Assembly: GCA_000014925.1 (NCBI GenBank)
Contig: CP000474.1
Span: forward strand, 3,720,001 to 3,784,000
Direction of reading: 5' to 3'
DNA from: Paenarthrobacter aurescens TC1
GTDB lineage: Bacteria; Actinomycetota; Actinomycetes; Actinomycetales; Micrococcaceae
DNA length: 64,000 nt
The notes under the pieces are model-generated. The model was given only the letters and a program-made list of their open reading frames with translations, was not told the DNA's origin and ran no database searches. Below, one piece after another: positions 17,903-26,269 of the stretch. The translations under genes were made by a program, and so were the position numbers. The first letter of the stretch is position 1; each line of letters begins with the position of its first letter.

Positions 17903-18830
17903 TCCGGGCCTCCTTCTGCTTGATGGTTGTTGCGGCTGGCTGGGTTGACGGCTGGGGCGAGGTGGCGTGCGGCGGCCAAAAATCGCCGGACACAGTCATT
18001 GATTCGCCCAGCAGTTCGGCCCGGATTTCCTCGGCCAACTTGAAGGTCATGTCCCGCCGCCAGGCAGGCAGCCCGTGGATGTCGTCGTGGTACAGCGGCC
18101 ACGGAATGGAATCGCCGACGGCGTCAGCCAGCGTCCCGACGTCGGGAACCTGCCCGGCGGGGAACCGCAGCTGTACCGGCCTTTTGGTGGACGCGGTCAC
18201 GGTGATGACCAGGCCGCCGTCGGGGTCGAGCCGGCCTATCAGCAGTACGCCCGAGCGGCCAAGGTTGCTCAGCGACAAGCGCCGGAAAGCGACCCGGGCT
18301 GAGAGTGCGCTTGCGGGCAGATGGATGCTGCGCAGCAACTCCCCCGGCGCGAGGACGGTCTGCATATCCCCGGTCACGACGTCAGCCACCGGGACGTCCC
18401 GGCTGCTGCCGTCCGGGCTGAGGATGGTGGCCACGGCGTCGAGTCCGGCGCAAAGCGATGTCATGGGCCCTGCCGGCAGGCCCGTGCAAATGTTGCCGCC
18501 CACCGTGGACATGTTCCAGATCTTGAACGAGGCCACGAACGAGTCGCAGCACGGGCGGATCAGTGCCAGGCCCGGCCATTCACGGTTGGCTGTTTCTGCG
18601 GCCAGCGGAAGGGAATAGAGCTCGGCGACCGTGCAGGTGGCGGCCAGTTCGAGGCCTTGGTCAGTGACAGTGATGGCGGGCCAGTCGGCTTGGCCCAGGT
18701 CAAGGAGCCGTTTGAGGACGGTGCTGCCGTAGGAGAAGAGGACCGTTCCTCCGGCGAGCCAGGCATCGCCGTCGCGCCACTGTGCCGGGTCCGTGGTGGG
18801 GACCACGGCCTCGATGGTGTTCATGTCCAT
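17892..18830 (-). CDS. Xanthine dehydrogenase FAD-binding subunit
   Basis: 312-residue CO-dehydrogenase-flavoprotein-like subunit: AWLAGGTVLFSYGSTVLKRL near residue 24 (FAD loop), and SFKIWNMSTVGGNICTGLPAGPMTS near 102 with the TVGGNxxxxxPxGD-like flavin motif. It passes electrons from the FeS domain of the partner chain to NAD+. AGGAGG lies 4 nt before the ATG. It overlaps both neighbours (10 nt with xdhC, 11 nt with the FeS-Mo gene), which indicates tight translational coupling and equal expression. Confidence 0.92.
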   Translation of the reverse strand: MDMNTIEAVVPTTDPAQWRDGDAWLAGGTVLFSYGSTVLKRLLDLGQADWPAITVTDQGLELAATCTVAELYSLPLAAETANREWPGLALIRPCCDSFVASFKIWNMSTVGGNICTGLPAGPMTSLCAGLDAVATILSPDGSSRDVPVADVVTGDMQTVLAPGELLRSIHLPASALSARVAFRRLSLSNLGRSGVLLIGRLDPDGGLVITVTASTKRPVQLRFPAGQVPDVGTLADAVGDSIPWPLYHDDIHGLPAWRRDMTFKLAEEIRAELLGESMTVSGDFWPPHATSPQPSTQPAATTIKQKEARNGN

Positions 18831-20050
18831 GAGTCCTCCTGAGTGAGGTGTTGAGGTGCCTGGTGAATCGGGCCGGTGCTGTCCTTCAGGGAAGGGAAAC
18901 CGGGTGTAGTGCCTTTTGTGCCGGCTCCGCGCTCGGCGATGATTTCGGCCGTGATGGACACCGCTACTTCCGCGGGAGTCACGGCGCCGAGGTTCAATCC
19001 GATGGGTGAATGGAGGCGTTCCAAGGCTTCCGGCGGTGTGCCTGCCTCAAGCAAGGCGTCCACCCGTTGGCGGTGGCTGCGACGCGAACCCATCGCGCCG
19101 ACGTACGCCAGGTTCAATCGAAGGGCGCTTTCGAGCAGGGGGATGTCGAACTTGGGGTCGTGGGTCAGGATGCACACCACGGTGCGGGCGTCGATGCGTC
19201 CTGCAGCGGCTTCGGATTCCAGGTAGCGGTGCGGCCAATCGGTAACCACTTGGTCTGCTCCTGAGAAGCGGCTTTGCGTCGCGAAGGCGGGGCGGGCATC
19301 GCACAGGGTGACGTTGTATCCAAGGAGTTGCCCGGCGGGTAGCAGGGCTGCACCGAAGTCGTTGGCACCGAAGACCAACATCCGCGCAGCGGGCAAACGG
19401 CTTTCCACAAACAGAGTGATCGGTTCCGGCTGCACTTCTTCGCGTGGAGGCAAAGCCAACCTCTCGGTGGTGACCCAGCCGTCGATGCAACCCTCGGGTG
19501 CGGCGAGGCGGACCAAACCGGCTCGGCCTCCTTGGAGCAGCGGCTCTACTTGGGCCGCGGCGGCGAAGAGCGTGGCGGGGTGGTCCCCCACCAGCTTGGC
19601 CAGTTCCTCCGATTCCATGGCACGGAACCTCGCAGGATCATTGACCACCATGACTCCGCCGCCGGCATCGAGCCGACGGATCAGGGCCGCAGGGCGCTTC
19701 GCTTCAGCAAACACGGAAAGTTCGGGCGATCCAGCCATGAGCGGCTGGATGTGGACTTCCAGCTCTCCTCCACAAGTGAGTCCGACGGCGAACGCGTCCT
19801 CGGAACTGTAGCCAAAAGACTCAAGGCGAGGGCCGCCGTCGCGCATTGCTTCCAGGGCCGCCTCAACGACGGCACCTTCCACGCAACCGCCGGACAAACT
19901 GCCCAGGATTTCGCCTTTTTCGGAAACCATCATGGAGGTCCCCATGGGCCGCGGCACGGAGCCGCCAGTCCCCACGATCGTGGCCACAGCACACAGTTGG
20001 CCAGAGACCGCAGGCCGCCAGCTGCCCAGCGAAGGCATCAGATCCAGCAT
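18821..20050 (-). CDS. xdhC: XdhC/CoxI family molybdenum-cofactor insertion protein
   Basis: 409-residue maturation factor that binds molybdopterin, promotes its sulfuration and delivers it to xanthine dehydrogenase. N-terminal XdhC/CoxI domain: CAVATIVGTGGSVPRPMGTSMMV and GSLSGGCVEGAVVEAALEAM. C-terminal Rossmann part: ARMLVFGANDFGAALLPAGQ, VCILTHDPKFDIPLLESAL and AYVGAMGSRRSHRQRV. First gene of the xdh operon. Upstream lie a 15-bp direct repeat (20161-20190) and the terminator of the purine permease, so it probably has its own promoter in 20051-20190. Confidence 0.93.
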   Translation of the reverse strand: MLDLMPSLGSWRPAVSGQLCAVATIVGTGGSVPRPMGTSMMVSEKGEILGSLSGGCVEGAVVEAALEAMRDGGPRLESFGYSSEDAFAVGLTCGGELEVHIQPLMAGSPELSVFAEAKRPAALIRRLDAGGGVMVVNDPARFRAMESEELAKLVGDHPATLFAAAAQVEPLLQGGRAGLVRLAAPEGCIDGWVTTERLALPPREEVQPEPITLFVESRLPAARMLVFGANDFGAALLPAGQLLGYNVTLCDARPAFATQSRFSGADQVVTDWPHRYLESEAAAGRIDARTVVCILTHDPKFDIPLLESALRLNLAYVGAMGSRRSHRQRVDALLEAGTPPEALERLHSPIGLNLGAVTPAEVAVSITAEIIAERGAGTKGTTPGFPSLKDSTGPIHQAPQHLTQEDSWT

Positions 20051-20160
20051 GGCAACACATCCTTATTCCAGGTGTCCCAGCCAGGAGGCCCGGCCGGAGC
20101 AGTGCGCGATCTTGCCTCATATTCTCATTTCCAGAGGATGTTGAGGGGGAGTCGCGGGTA

Positions 20161-20190
20161 ATCAGTAAAAGTTCAATCAGTAAGAGTTCA
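20161..20190. repeat. Tandem 15-bp direct repeat upstream of xdhC
   Basis: ATCAGTAAAAGTTCA (20161-20175) followed directly by ATCAGTAAGAGTTCA (20176-20190), one mismatch. It lies 111-140 bp upstream of the xdhC start, and could be a regulator site for the xanthine dehydrogenase operon; no protein is assigned. Confidence 0.45.
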
Positions 20191-20192
20191 TA

Positions 20193-20231
20193 GGAACGGG
20201 GGCAAGGGCTTCACCTCCCTGCCCCCGTTCC
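20193..20231. terminator. Hairpin downstream of the purine permease
   Basis: 12-bp stem GGAACGGGGGCA (20193-20204) with TGCCCCCGTTCC (20220-20231). It separates the deaminase-permease transcript from the xdh operon. Confidence 0.65.
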
Positions 20232-20408
20232 CTGACGGAGCGTCGGCGCCCTTCCCTGAATCATCAGGGCCGCCGCCCGCCGTCGTGCCTGTTGAGAGGG
20301 ACGACGACGGACGCCTATTCGTGCGGTGGGTACCGACGGACCGTCGATCGGAGTGCCGGAATTGTGCCCGCCGGCGCGGGGTGCGCCCGGTTACCGGGCA
20401 GGTGTGGG
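20232..20408 (-). other. GC-rich, hairpin-rich 3' region of the permease transcript
   Basis: 177 bp without a coding frame I can support. Several short self-complementary stretches are present, for example CGACGG-A-CCGTCG around 20336-20349 and CCCGGTTACCGGG around 20388-20400, with CGTCGT/ACGACG pairs around 20283-20310. It could be a structured 3' UTR or a small RNA; no known class is recognised. Confidence 0.3.
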
Positions 20409-21992
20409 CTAGACGCCCATCAGGGCATTGATGGGGCCCCGGGCGAAGTAGATGATGAAGCCCGCCGTGACAACCCACATGAGCGGGTGGACCTTCTTGG
20501 CTTTGCCCGACGCCGCGCTGATGACGGCGAAGGAGATGAATCCGACACCGATGCCGTTGGCGATGGAGTACGTCAGCGGCATGGTCACGATAGTCAGGAA
20601 CGCCGGGAGTGCTATGGAGAACTTGGTGAACTTGATCTCCCGGATCTGCGCCATCATCATCGCGCCAACCACTACAAGTGCTGCAGCAGCTACTTCCAGC
20701 GGCACCACCGAGGTGAGCGGGGTGAAGAACATGGAACCCAGGAACAGCAAGCCGGTAACCACCGAAGCCAAGCCGGTCCGTGCGCCTTCGCCGATGCCCG
20801 CCGCCGAATCGATATACACGGTGTTGGACGAACCGGACGTTGCGCCACCCACCACTGCGCCCATGCCTTCAACGATGAAGGCCGACTTCAGCTTGGGAAA
20901 CGTGCCGTCCTTATGAGCCACGCCTGCGCTCTTGGCCAGACCGGTCATGGTCCCCATGGCGTCGAAGAAGTTGGTGAACACCAAGGTGAAGACCAACATG
21001 GTGGCAGCCAATCCGCCGATCCTGGCGAATGAGCCGAAGAGATCGAACTGACCCACCAAGCTCAAATCCGGGACCGAAACCAGCTGGCTCGACAAGATGG
21101 GGACGTTGAGGTGCCAGCCGCCGGGGTTGTCGGCACTGCCTGGGCCAATGTGGAACACAGCCTCGACAACTGCGGCGAGGACGGTGGTAGCGACGATGCC
21201 GATCAGCAGGCCGCCCTGGATCTTGCGTGCCACGAGGATGCCCATGGTCAGCAGTCCAACAATGAAGACAAGGGTGGGGATGGAGGTAATGGAGCCATTG
21301 TCTCCGAGCTGAACCGGCGGACCGCCCGTGGTGGCGCGGACAAAGCCGGAGTCAACGAAGCCGATGAAGGCAATGAACAGGCCGATGCCAACAGTGATGG
21401 CGGCCTTGAGCTCCTTGGGGACTGCCTTGAAGATCGCCGTCCGGGCTCCGGTAGCACCGAAGAGGACAATCAGGATGCCGTTGATGACCACCAGGCCCAT
21501 GGCTTCCGGCCATGTGACTTCCTGAATGACCGCGACGGCAAGGAAGGAGTTGATGCCCAGACCGGCTGCAAGGCCGAAGGGCAGGTTGGCCACCAGACCG
21601 AAAATGATGGTCATGACGCCGGCAGTCAGGCCGGTGACGGCGCCAACCTGTGCAGCCGAGAGCCAGCCGCCGGCAACGTCCGTAGGGGCGTTTTCTGCCG
21701 AGAAGCCGCCCAGGATGAGCGGGTTGAGGATGACGATGTACGCCATGGTGAAGAACGTGACCAAGCCGCCGCGGAATTCGCGGGCCAACGTGGAGCCACG
21801 CTTGGAGATCTGGAAGAACTTATCCAGGAAGGAGTTCGACACCGGCGGCTTCTTGTTGCCATCTGCCAGGCCGGTTGCCGTGTGCTTTGCCGCTGTGGGC
21901 TCTGCGCTCTTGCCACCGTTGGGGAAGAGCGCAGCCTGCTTTTCAGCTGCTTCTTGCATTTCTGCGGTATCCAGGCTTTCCATGTCAGCCAC
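20409..21992 (-). CDS. NCS2-family purine permease, AzgA/adenine-guanine-hypoxanthine type
   Basis: 527-residue, 13-14 helix transporter of the AzgA branch: EFRGGLVTFFTMAYIVILNP near residue 72, LPFGLAAGLGINSFLAVAVI, VFTNFFDAMGTMTGLAKSAG and the C-terminal SGSSNTVYIDSAAGIGEGARTGL motif. Probably a proton symporter for adenine, guanine or hypoxanthine. It has an unusually long, hydrophilic N-terminus of about 70 residues. The GTG start is 6 nt after the stop of the nucleobase deaminase gene, so import and deamination are coupled in one operon; an internal ATG three codons later is the alternative start. Confidence 0.9.
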   Translation of the reverse strand: MADMESLDTAEMQEAAEKQAALFPNGGKSAEPTAAKHTATGLADGNKKPPVSNSFLDKFFQISKRGSTLAREFRGGLVTFFTMAYIVILNPLILGGFSAENAPTDVAGGWLSAAQVGAVTGLTAGVMTIIFGLVANLPFGLAAGLGINSFLAVAVIQEVTWPEAMGLVVINGILIVLFGATGARTAIFKAVPKELKAAITVGIGLFIAFIGFVDSGFVRATTGGPPVQLGDNGSITSIPTLVFIVGLLTMGILVARKIQGGLLIGIVATTVLAAVVEAVFHIGPGSADNPGGWHLNVPILSSQLVSVPDLSLVGQFDLFGSFARIGGLAATMLVFTLVFTNFFDAMGTMTGLAKSAGVAHKDGTFPKLKSAFIVEGMGAVVGGATSGSSNTVYIDSAAGIGEGARTGLASVVTGLLFLGSMFFTPLTSVVPLEVAAAALVVVGAMMMAQIREIKFTKFSIALPAFLTIVTMPLTYSIANGIGVGFISFAVISAASGKAKKVHPLMWVVTAGFIIYFARGPINALMGV

Positions 21993-21998
21993 CGGGCC

Positions 21999-22493
21999 CT
22001 AGTAATCAATCCTGGAATCAAGCGTGTTCCATGTGTTGAACGGCTGGAGGGCCTCCGGAGCCTGGGGGTCGCCCAGTTCCAGCTTGGCTACCGGCATCAG
22101 CGCGTCCCGGTTGTCGTTCTCGAAGTACTCGTAGAAGACGGCGTCGTCGAAGCCGACGGATGCGGCGTCGTGACGGTCTGCGGCAAAAAACACGCGGTCA
22201 ACGCGTGCCCAGAGTGCAGAGGCCAGGCACATGGGGCATGGCTCGCAGCTGGTGTAGAGGGTTGCTCCGCTGAGATCGAAAGTTCCCAGTTCGCGGCAGG
22301 CATTACGGATGGCCGTGACTTCTGCGTGGGCGGTGGGATCGTTCGTGGCGGTGACGCGGTTGACGCCTTCGAAGGCTCGTCCGTCCGCGGTGACAATGAC
22401 GGCGCCGAAGGGGCCTCCACTGTTGAGGACATTGGCTGTTGCCAGCTCAATGGATGTGGCCAGGAATTGCTCGGCCGTGACGGTTGTACTCAT
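21999..22493 (-). CDS. Nucleoside/nucleobase deaminase, guanine-deaminase-like (zinc CDA fold)
   Basis: 164-residue member of the cytidine-deaminase-like zinc family. Zinc and catalytic residues are H56-A-E58 in DPTAHAEVTAIRNAC and P85-C-P-M-C89 in TSCEPCPMCLAS. The C-terminal AASVGFDDAVFYEYF followed by the TWNTLDSRIDY tail resembles GuaD of Bacillus, which converts guanine to xanthine. That fits the context: the same operon carries a purine permease, and xanthine dehydrogenase is adjacent. Other nucleobase deaminations (for example ammeline) are possible within the family. Confidence 0.85.
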   Translation of the reverse strand: MSTTVTAEQFLATSIELATANVLNSGGPFGAVIVTADGRAFEGVNRVTATNDPTAHAEVTAIRNACRELGTFDLSGATLYTSCEPCPMCLASALWARVDRVFFAADRHDAASVGFDDAVFYEYFENDNRDALMPVAKLELGDPQAPEALQPFNTWNTLDSRIDY

Positions 22494-22906
22494 GTTGCGA
22501 CTTCCTTAGTGCTGAGGAAGCCAGGTGACCTGTTTGGGGGCGCTACAGAGAGGAGCTCCAGTTAGCTTGGTTACCAGGCTTCAGCATGTGCGATGAAGGT
22601 TAAGTTGCGCCTGGTAGATAGCTTCCCGAGGTCCGGGTGCCCGCCTTTGGCAGTTAGAGCGTAGCACCAGGTTTGTGAGCCGCGCCATAGTTTTTTGAAA
22701 ATTTAATTTCGTCATGCGAAATTACTTACTCAGCGGTCCTGGTGCCCGAATGTGACCGCAGCCCGCCCGCAGGCGTTGACGGCCGCCGTCGTGCATTTTA
22801 CGCTGAGGGGACCGGACCGCTCTCTGGCGGGGCCGGAAACCTGGATCAGCAGACAGGGCCTAACTGAGCTGGAACGCGTACACGCCGACCAGACAAGGAA
22901 CCTGCA
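22494..22906. promoter_or_regulatory. Divergent regulatory region, guanine-deaminase operon / 8-oxoguanine deaminase
   Basis: 413 bp without a supported gene. It contains an AT-rich island with an IclR-type box at 22706-22722. For the rightward gene it holds a promoter with TTGACG (22776-22781), 17-nt spacer and TACGCT (22799-22804), giving a leader of about 95 nt and an AAGGAA site before the ATG at 22907. No riboswitch is recognised. Confidence 0.55.
22706..22722. promoter_or_regulatory. IclR-type box between the two purine deaminase units
   Basis: ATTTCGTCATGCGAAAT; extended to 22705-22723 the outer seven bases of each arm are perfectly complementary, with two mismatched pairs next to the centre. 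It lies in an AT-rich patch suited to a promoter core for the leftward operon. Confidence 0.55.
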
Positions 22907-24253
22907 ATGACCCCCCTTTGGATCAAGAACCCGCTGGGTATCTTCACCGCAAACGACCTCGACGCCGGCGGCGGCTTGGTGGTTTCCGACTCCGGCACCA
23001 TCACTGAACTGGTGCCTTCAGGCGGGCAGCCGTCTTCCCCCGCCACCGTTTTTGACGCGTCCGGGCATGTTGTCCTTCCCGGGCTCATCAACACGCACCA
23101 CCACTTCTACCAAACCCTCACCCGCGCCTGGGGTCCGGTGGCCAACGCACCGCTGTTCCCGTGGCTGCAGAACCTCTACCCCGTCTGGGCACGACTCACC
23201 CCACGGAGCCTTGAGCTCGCCGTGCAGGTCGCGCTGGCCGAGCTGCTGCTTTCGGGCTGCACCACCGCCGCCGACCACCACTACCTCTTCCCCGACGGCA
23301 TGGAAGACGCCATCGACATTGAAGTGGCCGCCGTCCGGGCCATGGGGATGCGAGCCACGCTGACCCGCGGGTCCATGACCTTGGGAGAGGACGACGGCGG
23401 GCTGCCGCCCAGGACCACGGTCCAGTCACCCGAGGCGATCCTTGCGGACAGCGAAAGACTGATTCGTCAGTACCACGAAACGGGTGACGGGGCTGTCGTG
23501 CAGATCGCCCTTGCCCCGTGCTCCCCGTTCTCGGTGACCAAGGAAATCATGGCCGAGAGCGCAGCCATGGCCGAACGATTCGATGTCCGGCTCCACACCC
23601 ACCTTGCCGAGACCATCGACGAGGAAGACTTCTGCCGCTCCATGTTCGGGCTGCGGACCGTGGACTACTTGGAGTCCGTGGGCTGGTTGGGCTCCCGCAC
23701 CTGGCTTGGACACGGCATCCACTTCAATGACGACGAGATCGCCAGGCTGGGAGCCGCGGGCACCGCCGTCGCGCATTGCCCCACCTCCAACATGCGCCTC
23801 GCCTCCGGGACCGCGCGCGTCTTGGAACTGGAGGCCGCAGGTGTTCCTGTGGGGCTGGGGGTGGATGGGTCGGCGTCGAACGATGCTTCCAACATGATCC
23901 TCGAAGCTCGGCAAGCCCTGTATCTGCAGCGGCTCCGCTACGGCGCCTCCGTTCCCGTGGAGCGGGCGCTCGGCTGGGCGACCCGTGGGTCCGCTGCGGT
24001 GCTGGGTCGATCCGACATTGGCCAGTTAGCCCCGGGGATGCAGGCCGACCTTGCGCTGTTCAAGCCCGATGAGCTGCGATTCTCCGGCAGCCACGATCCC
24101 GTCGCTGCGTTGCTGCTCTGCGGAGCGGACCGCGCCGACCGTGTGATGGTGGGCGGTTCCTGGCGCGTGGTGGACGGCGCGATCCCCGGACTGGACGTGG
24201 CCGGGCTCATCGCTGAGCACTCGGCCGCGGCGCGGAAGCTGGTGGCGGGGTAG
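22907..24253 (+). CDS. 8-oxoguanine deaminase (amidohydrolase family)
   Basis: 448-residue zinc amidohydrolase of the subgroup that deaminates 8-oxoguanine to urate and may accept guanine-like purines. Metal and catalytic motifs: GLINTHHHFYQTLTRAWG (HxH at residues 64-66), RLHTHLAETIDEEDF (His), LGHGIHFNDDEIARLG (His) and GLGVDGSASNDASN (Asp). The short AELLLSGCTTAADHHYLFPD segment is typical. Product urate feeds the uricase encoded 3.7 kb downstream, so it belongs to the purine pathway. Downstream lies the first of three palindromic repeats, after which accessory genes begin. Confidence 0.92.
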   Translation: MTPLWIKNPLGIFTANDLDAGGGLVVSDSGTITELVPSGGQPSSPATVFDASGHVVLPGLINTHHHFYQTLTRAWGPVANAPLFPWLQNLYPVWARLTPRSLELAVQVALAELLLSGCTTAADHHYLFPDGMEDAIDIEVAAVRAMGMRATLTRGSMTLGEDDGGLPPRTTVQSPEAILADSERLIRQYHETGDGAVVQIALAPCSPFSVTKEIMAESAAMAERFDVRLHTHLAETIDEEDFCRSMFGLRTVDYLESVGWLGSRTWLGHGIHFNDDEIARLGAAGTAVAHCPTSNMRLASGTARVLELEAAGVPVGLGVDGSASNDASNMILEARQALYLQRLRYGASVPVERALGWATRGSAAVLGRSDIGQLAPGMQADLALFKPDELRFSGSHDPVAALLLCGADRADRVMVGGSWRVVDGAIPGLDVAGLIAEHSAAARKLVAG

Positions 24254-24278
24254 CCCTGGCGTGCTGAGGCCTCGCCCG

Positions 24279-24340
24279 ATTCGATGGTTCCCTGCTCAGG
24301 ATGCCGATCGCCCGGCACTTTTTGCAGGGAACCATCGAAT
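24279..24340. repeat. Palindromic repeat, copy 1
   Basis: 17-bp arms (24279-24295 and 24324-24340, ATTCGATGGTTCCCTGC and complement) around a 28-nt loop that begins TCAGGATGCCG. It shares the arm ATGGTTCCCTGCTCAGGATG with copy 2 at 26147. It may also terminate the 8-oxoguanine deaminase and lipoprotein transcripts, which converge here. Confidence 0.8.
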
Positions 24341-24352
24341 TGCTCGGCTCAG

Positions 24353-25861
24353 CTAGATCGTGATCTTGTAAATATGATGCGTGTACTCGTTCGCGAACGA
24401 ATCAGTGAACTTGCCTTCCGTTACCTGGATAGTCCGGCCTTCGCCCACCACTTCCACCTGGTTACCGGTGATCCCGGCGGGAAGCGTTAACGTCTTTGAG
24501 CCCGGAGCACCGTTTAGCCCGATGCCTGCGAAAAGGTACGCGCTGCCGTCCTTGGCCTTGAGCATGGTGTCAGTGCCCGCAGCTCCCGCGTTCCACTCAT
24601 AGCTTTGTGTGTTGAGGACAGGAGCCAACGCTTGGATCCCTGCCAGCGCGGCCTTGATCTTCGCCCTGCGATCATCAGGAATGTCCACCAAAGAATAGTT
24701 ACCGTACGCCGGATCATTGTTGTGTTGGAAGATGCTGATACCGCGCGCTTCGTGGATGATGCCGGACCACATGGCACCCTCCATCTGCTCCGGGGTTATG
24801 GTCCTGGCGTTCGACTCACCCAGGTACGGTCGAGCCGATTCCACGAACAGCCAATTCGGTTTCTCGCCAGGGGTTGCCTGGAAGGACCGCATCCGGTCAA
24901 CCTGCCAGCCATACGCTGCACTGACCGCCGGGTTGGCACCTTCGGGCCACGCAGGGGAAGCTCTGAAAGCATCTCCCACAGGCGGGCTGGTATAGGCATA
25001 GTTATCGACGGAAGCGAAATCCACGGCCGCCAAGAAATCGTCCATGGTCCCGCTGGCCCACCACGTCCCCAAGATGCCTTTGCTGTAATTGGCGTTGATG
25101 GGCCGGCCGTCACCATACGCGCGTATCTTCTCCACAAGATTGGTCATCTGCTGCAAGTTCTCCTGGGTATTGCTCCCGGAACAACCCAAGCCCATGTCGC
25201 ACTCGTCAAAGGTCGCCCAGGCGACAACGCCGTCGTTGGCGCCCACCTCGGAACGTGTCCACTCCTGACCGGCGATGACGAGCATTCCGGTGTCAGTGAT
25301 GGACGTCATCGTGGAGCCATCGTGCTCTGCCTCCTGATACACATTCACGCCAAGGTCCTTCAACCGGGCGGCGTGCTCCGGTTTCCCGAAAAAGACGCTC
25401 ACGGGGAACAGGTTGGGGTTGTTCAGCCTGGCCGCACCCGGGAACTTGGTCCAGTACCCTGGTCCACCATCCCAGGGAATCCGAGCCAGGTTGGAGAGGG
25501 TGCCCGAGGTCGCCGTCGGGGTCGGGGTCGGGGTGACCGTCGCCGTCGCCGTCGGGGTCGGGGTGGCGGTCGCCGTCGGGGTCGGGGTGACGGTCGCCGT
25601 CGGGGTGACCGTCGCCGTCGGGGTGACCGTCGCCGTCGGGGTGACCGTCGCCGTCGCCGTCGGGGTCGGGGTGGCGGTCGCCGTCGGGGCGACCGTCACC
25701 GTCGGGGTGACCGTCGCCGTCGCCGTCGGGGTCGGCGTAGTGCTACTGGACGGTATGGGTGCCGAGGTAGTTACCGACGGCGTGGGCTGCGGCTGAGGCG
25801 TTGTGCACCCGGAAAGAGCCAACGCCATCACCGCCACGAATATTGAGACCTTGAGTTTCAT
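24353..25861 (-). CDS. Surface lipoprotein with Thr-Pro repeat stalk and glycosidase-like domain
   Basis: 502-residue lipoprotein. Start ATG at 25861, AAGGAAA upstream. Residues 1-19 are a lipoprotein signal, MKLKVSIFVAVMALALSGC, with the lipidated cysteine at 19. Residues about 20-125 are a low-complexity TPTPTATATVTP stalk encoded by an 18-bp minisatellite. The rest is globular (IPWDGGPGYWTKFPGAARLN, LVIAGQEWTRSE, WATFDECDMGLGC, FASVDNYAYTSP, WLFVESARPYLGE, IFQHNNDPAYG), with the look of a TIM-barrel glycoside hydrolase; I cannot assign a CAZy family. A cell-surface enzyme or binding protein is likely. It lies between palindrome copies 1 and 2. Confidence 0.75.
   Translation of the reverse strand: MKLKVSIFVAVMALALSGCTTPQPQPTPSVTTSAPIPSSSTTPTPTATATVTPTVTVAPTATATPTPTATATVTPTATVTPTATVTPTATVTPTPTATATPTPTATATVTPTPTPTATSGTLSNLARIPWDGGPGYWTKFPGAARLNNPNLFPVSVFFGKPEHAARLKDLGVNVYQEAEHDGSTMTSITDTGMLVIAGQEWTRSEVGANDGVVAWATFDECDMGLGCSGSNTQENLQQMTNLVEKIRAYGDGRPINANYSKGILGTWWASGTMDDFLAAVDFASVDNYAYTSPPVGDAFRASPAWPEGANPAVSAAYGWQVDRMRSFQATPGEKPNWLFVESARPYLGESNARTITPEQMEGAMWSGIIHEARGISIFQHNNDPAYGNYSLVDIPDDRRAKIKAALAGIQALAPVLNTQSYEWNAGAAGTDTMLKAKDGSAYLFAGIGLNGAPGSKTLTLPAGITGNQVEVVGEGRTIQVTEGKFTDSFANEYTHHIYKITI
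25507..25740. repeat. Minisatellite encoding the Thr-Pro stalk
   Basis: Tandem 6- and 18-bp units such as GTCGGGGTGACCGTCGCC, repeated over about 230 bp in frame with the lipoprotein. Copy number is likely to vary by slippage, which would change stalk length in steps of six residues. Confidence 0.85.
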
Positions 25862-26146
25862 GACTTGTATTTCCTTTTGCAGGGCAGCCACATTGAGCTG
25901 CCTCGGTGCCGTCTCCCCAGCCGGCTCTTTCGCCACCTGCCTTGGCAGGGTTTCAGCCGGGACATTGCCCGGCACGGCGCGGCGATGCGCGTCGGATTCT
26001 CGATCTCTGCCGTGCGCCGCCTGTAGCCGGTGCCGTTCGAGCGAGATGTTGCGGCCCGTGTCCGGTCAGGGCCGCGACGACCAAATGCCCGTAGGTGGTC
26101 GTCGACTCAGCATACGGGAAGCCCACATCCGCCATGCCGCTGGTTT
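25862..26146 (-). promoter_or_regulatory. Long, hairpin-rich leader of the lipoprotein gene
   Basis: 285 bp with no gene. At its upstream end two adjacent hairpins are clear: 26075-26104 (CGACGACCA / TGGTCGTCG) and 26051-26075 (GCGGCCC / GGGCCGC). Further towards the gene a CCCTGCC/GGCAGG pair lies near 25930. The length and structure suggest an RNA-level control element, but I match it to no known riboswitch. Confidence 0.35.
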
Positions 26147-26202
26147 AGATGGTTCCCTGCTCAGGATGCCGTGCGCACGGCATCGTGAGCAGGGAACCAT
26201 CT
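26147..26202. repeat. Palindromic repeat, copy 2 (best copy)
   Basis: 56-bp near-perfect palindrome: arms of 28 bp beginning AGATGGTTCCCTGCTCA and meeting at a central TGC-GCA, with one mismatched pair. No coding or target-site duplication is evident. Confidence 0.88.
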
Positions 26203-26269
26203 GAACGGGTTCTCCACATAGACAAACCCGCCCCTGTGCCGGCTTTCCCGCTCGTTCCAGTCTTGACTC

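Noticed and set aside
16145..17923. Long plus-strand frame opposite xanthine dehydrogenase
   Set aside because: The minus strand has all FeS and Mo motifs in frame; the plus frame has no recognisable features.
25507..25740. Regular short repeats resembling a CRISPR array
   Set aside because: Units are 6 and 18 bp without spacers and encode the Thr-Pro stalk in frame; no cas genes are nearby.
25862..26146. c-di-GMP-I or c-di-AMP riboswitch in the lipoprotein leader
   Set aside because: A segment with GAAACC, a short hairpin and GGCGAAAG looked suggestive, but the conserved receptor and P1/P3 elements of either class could not be found.
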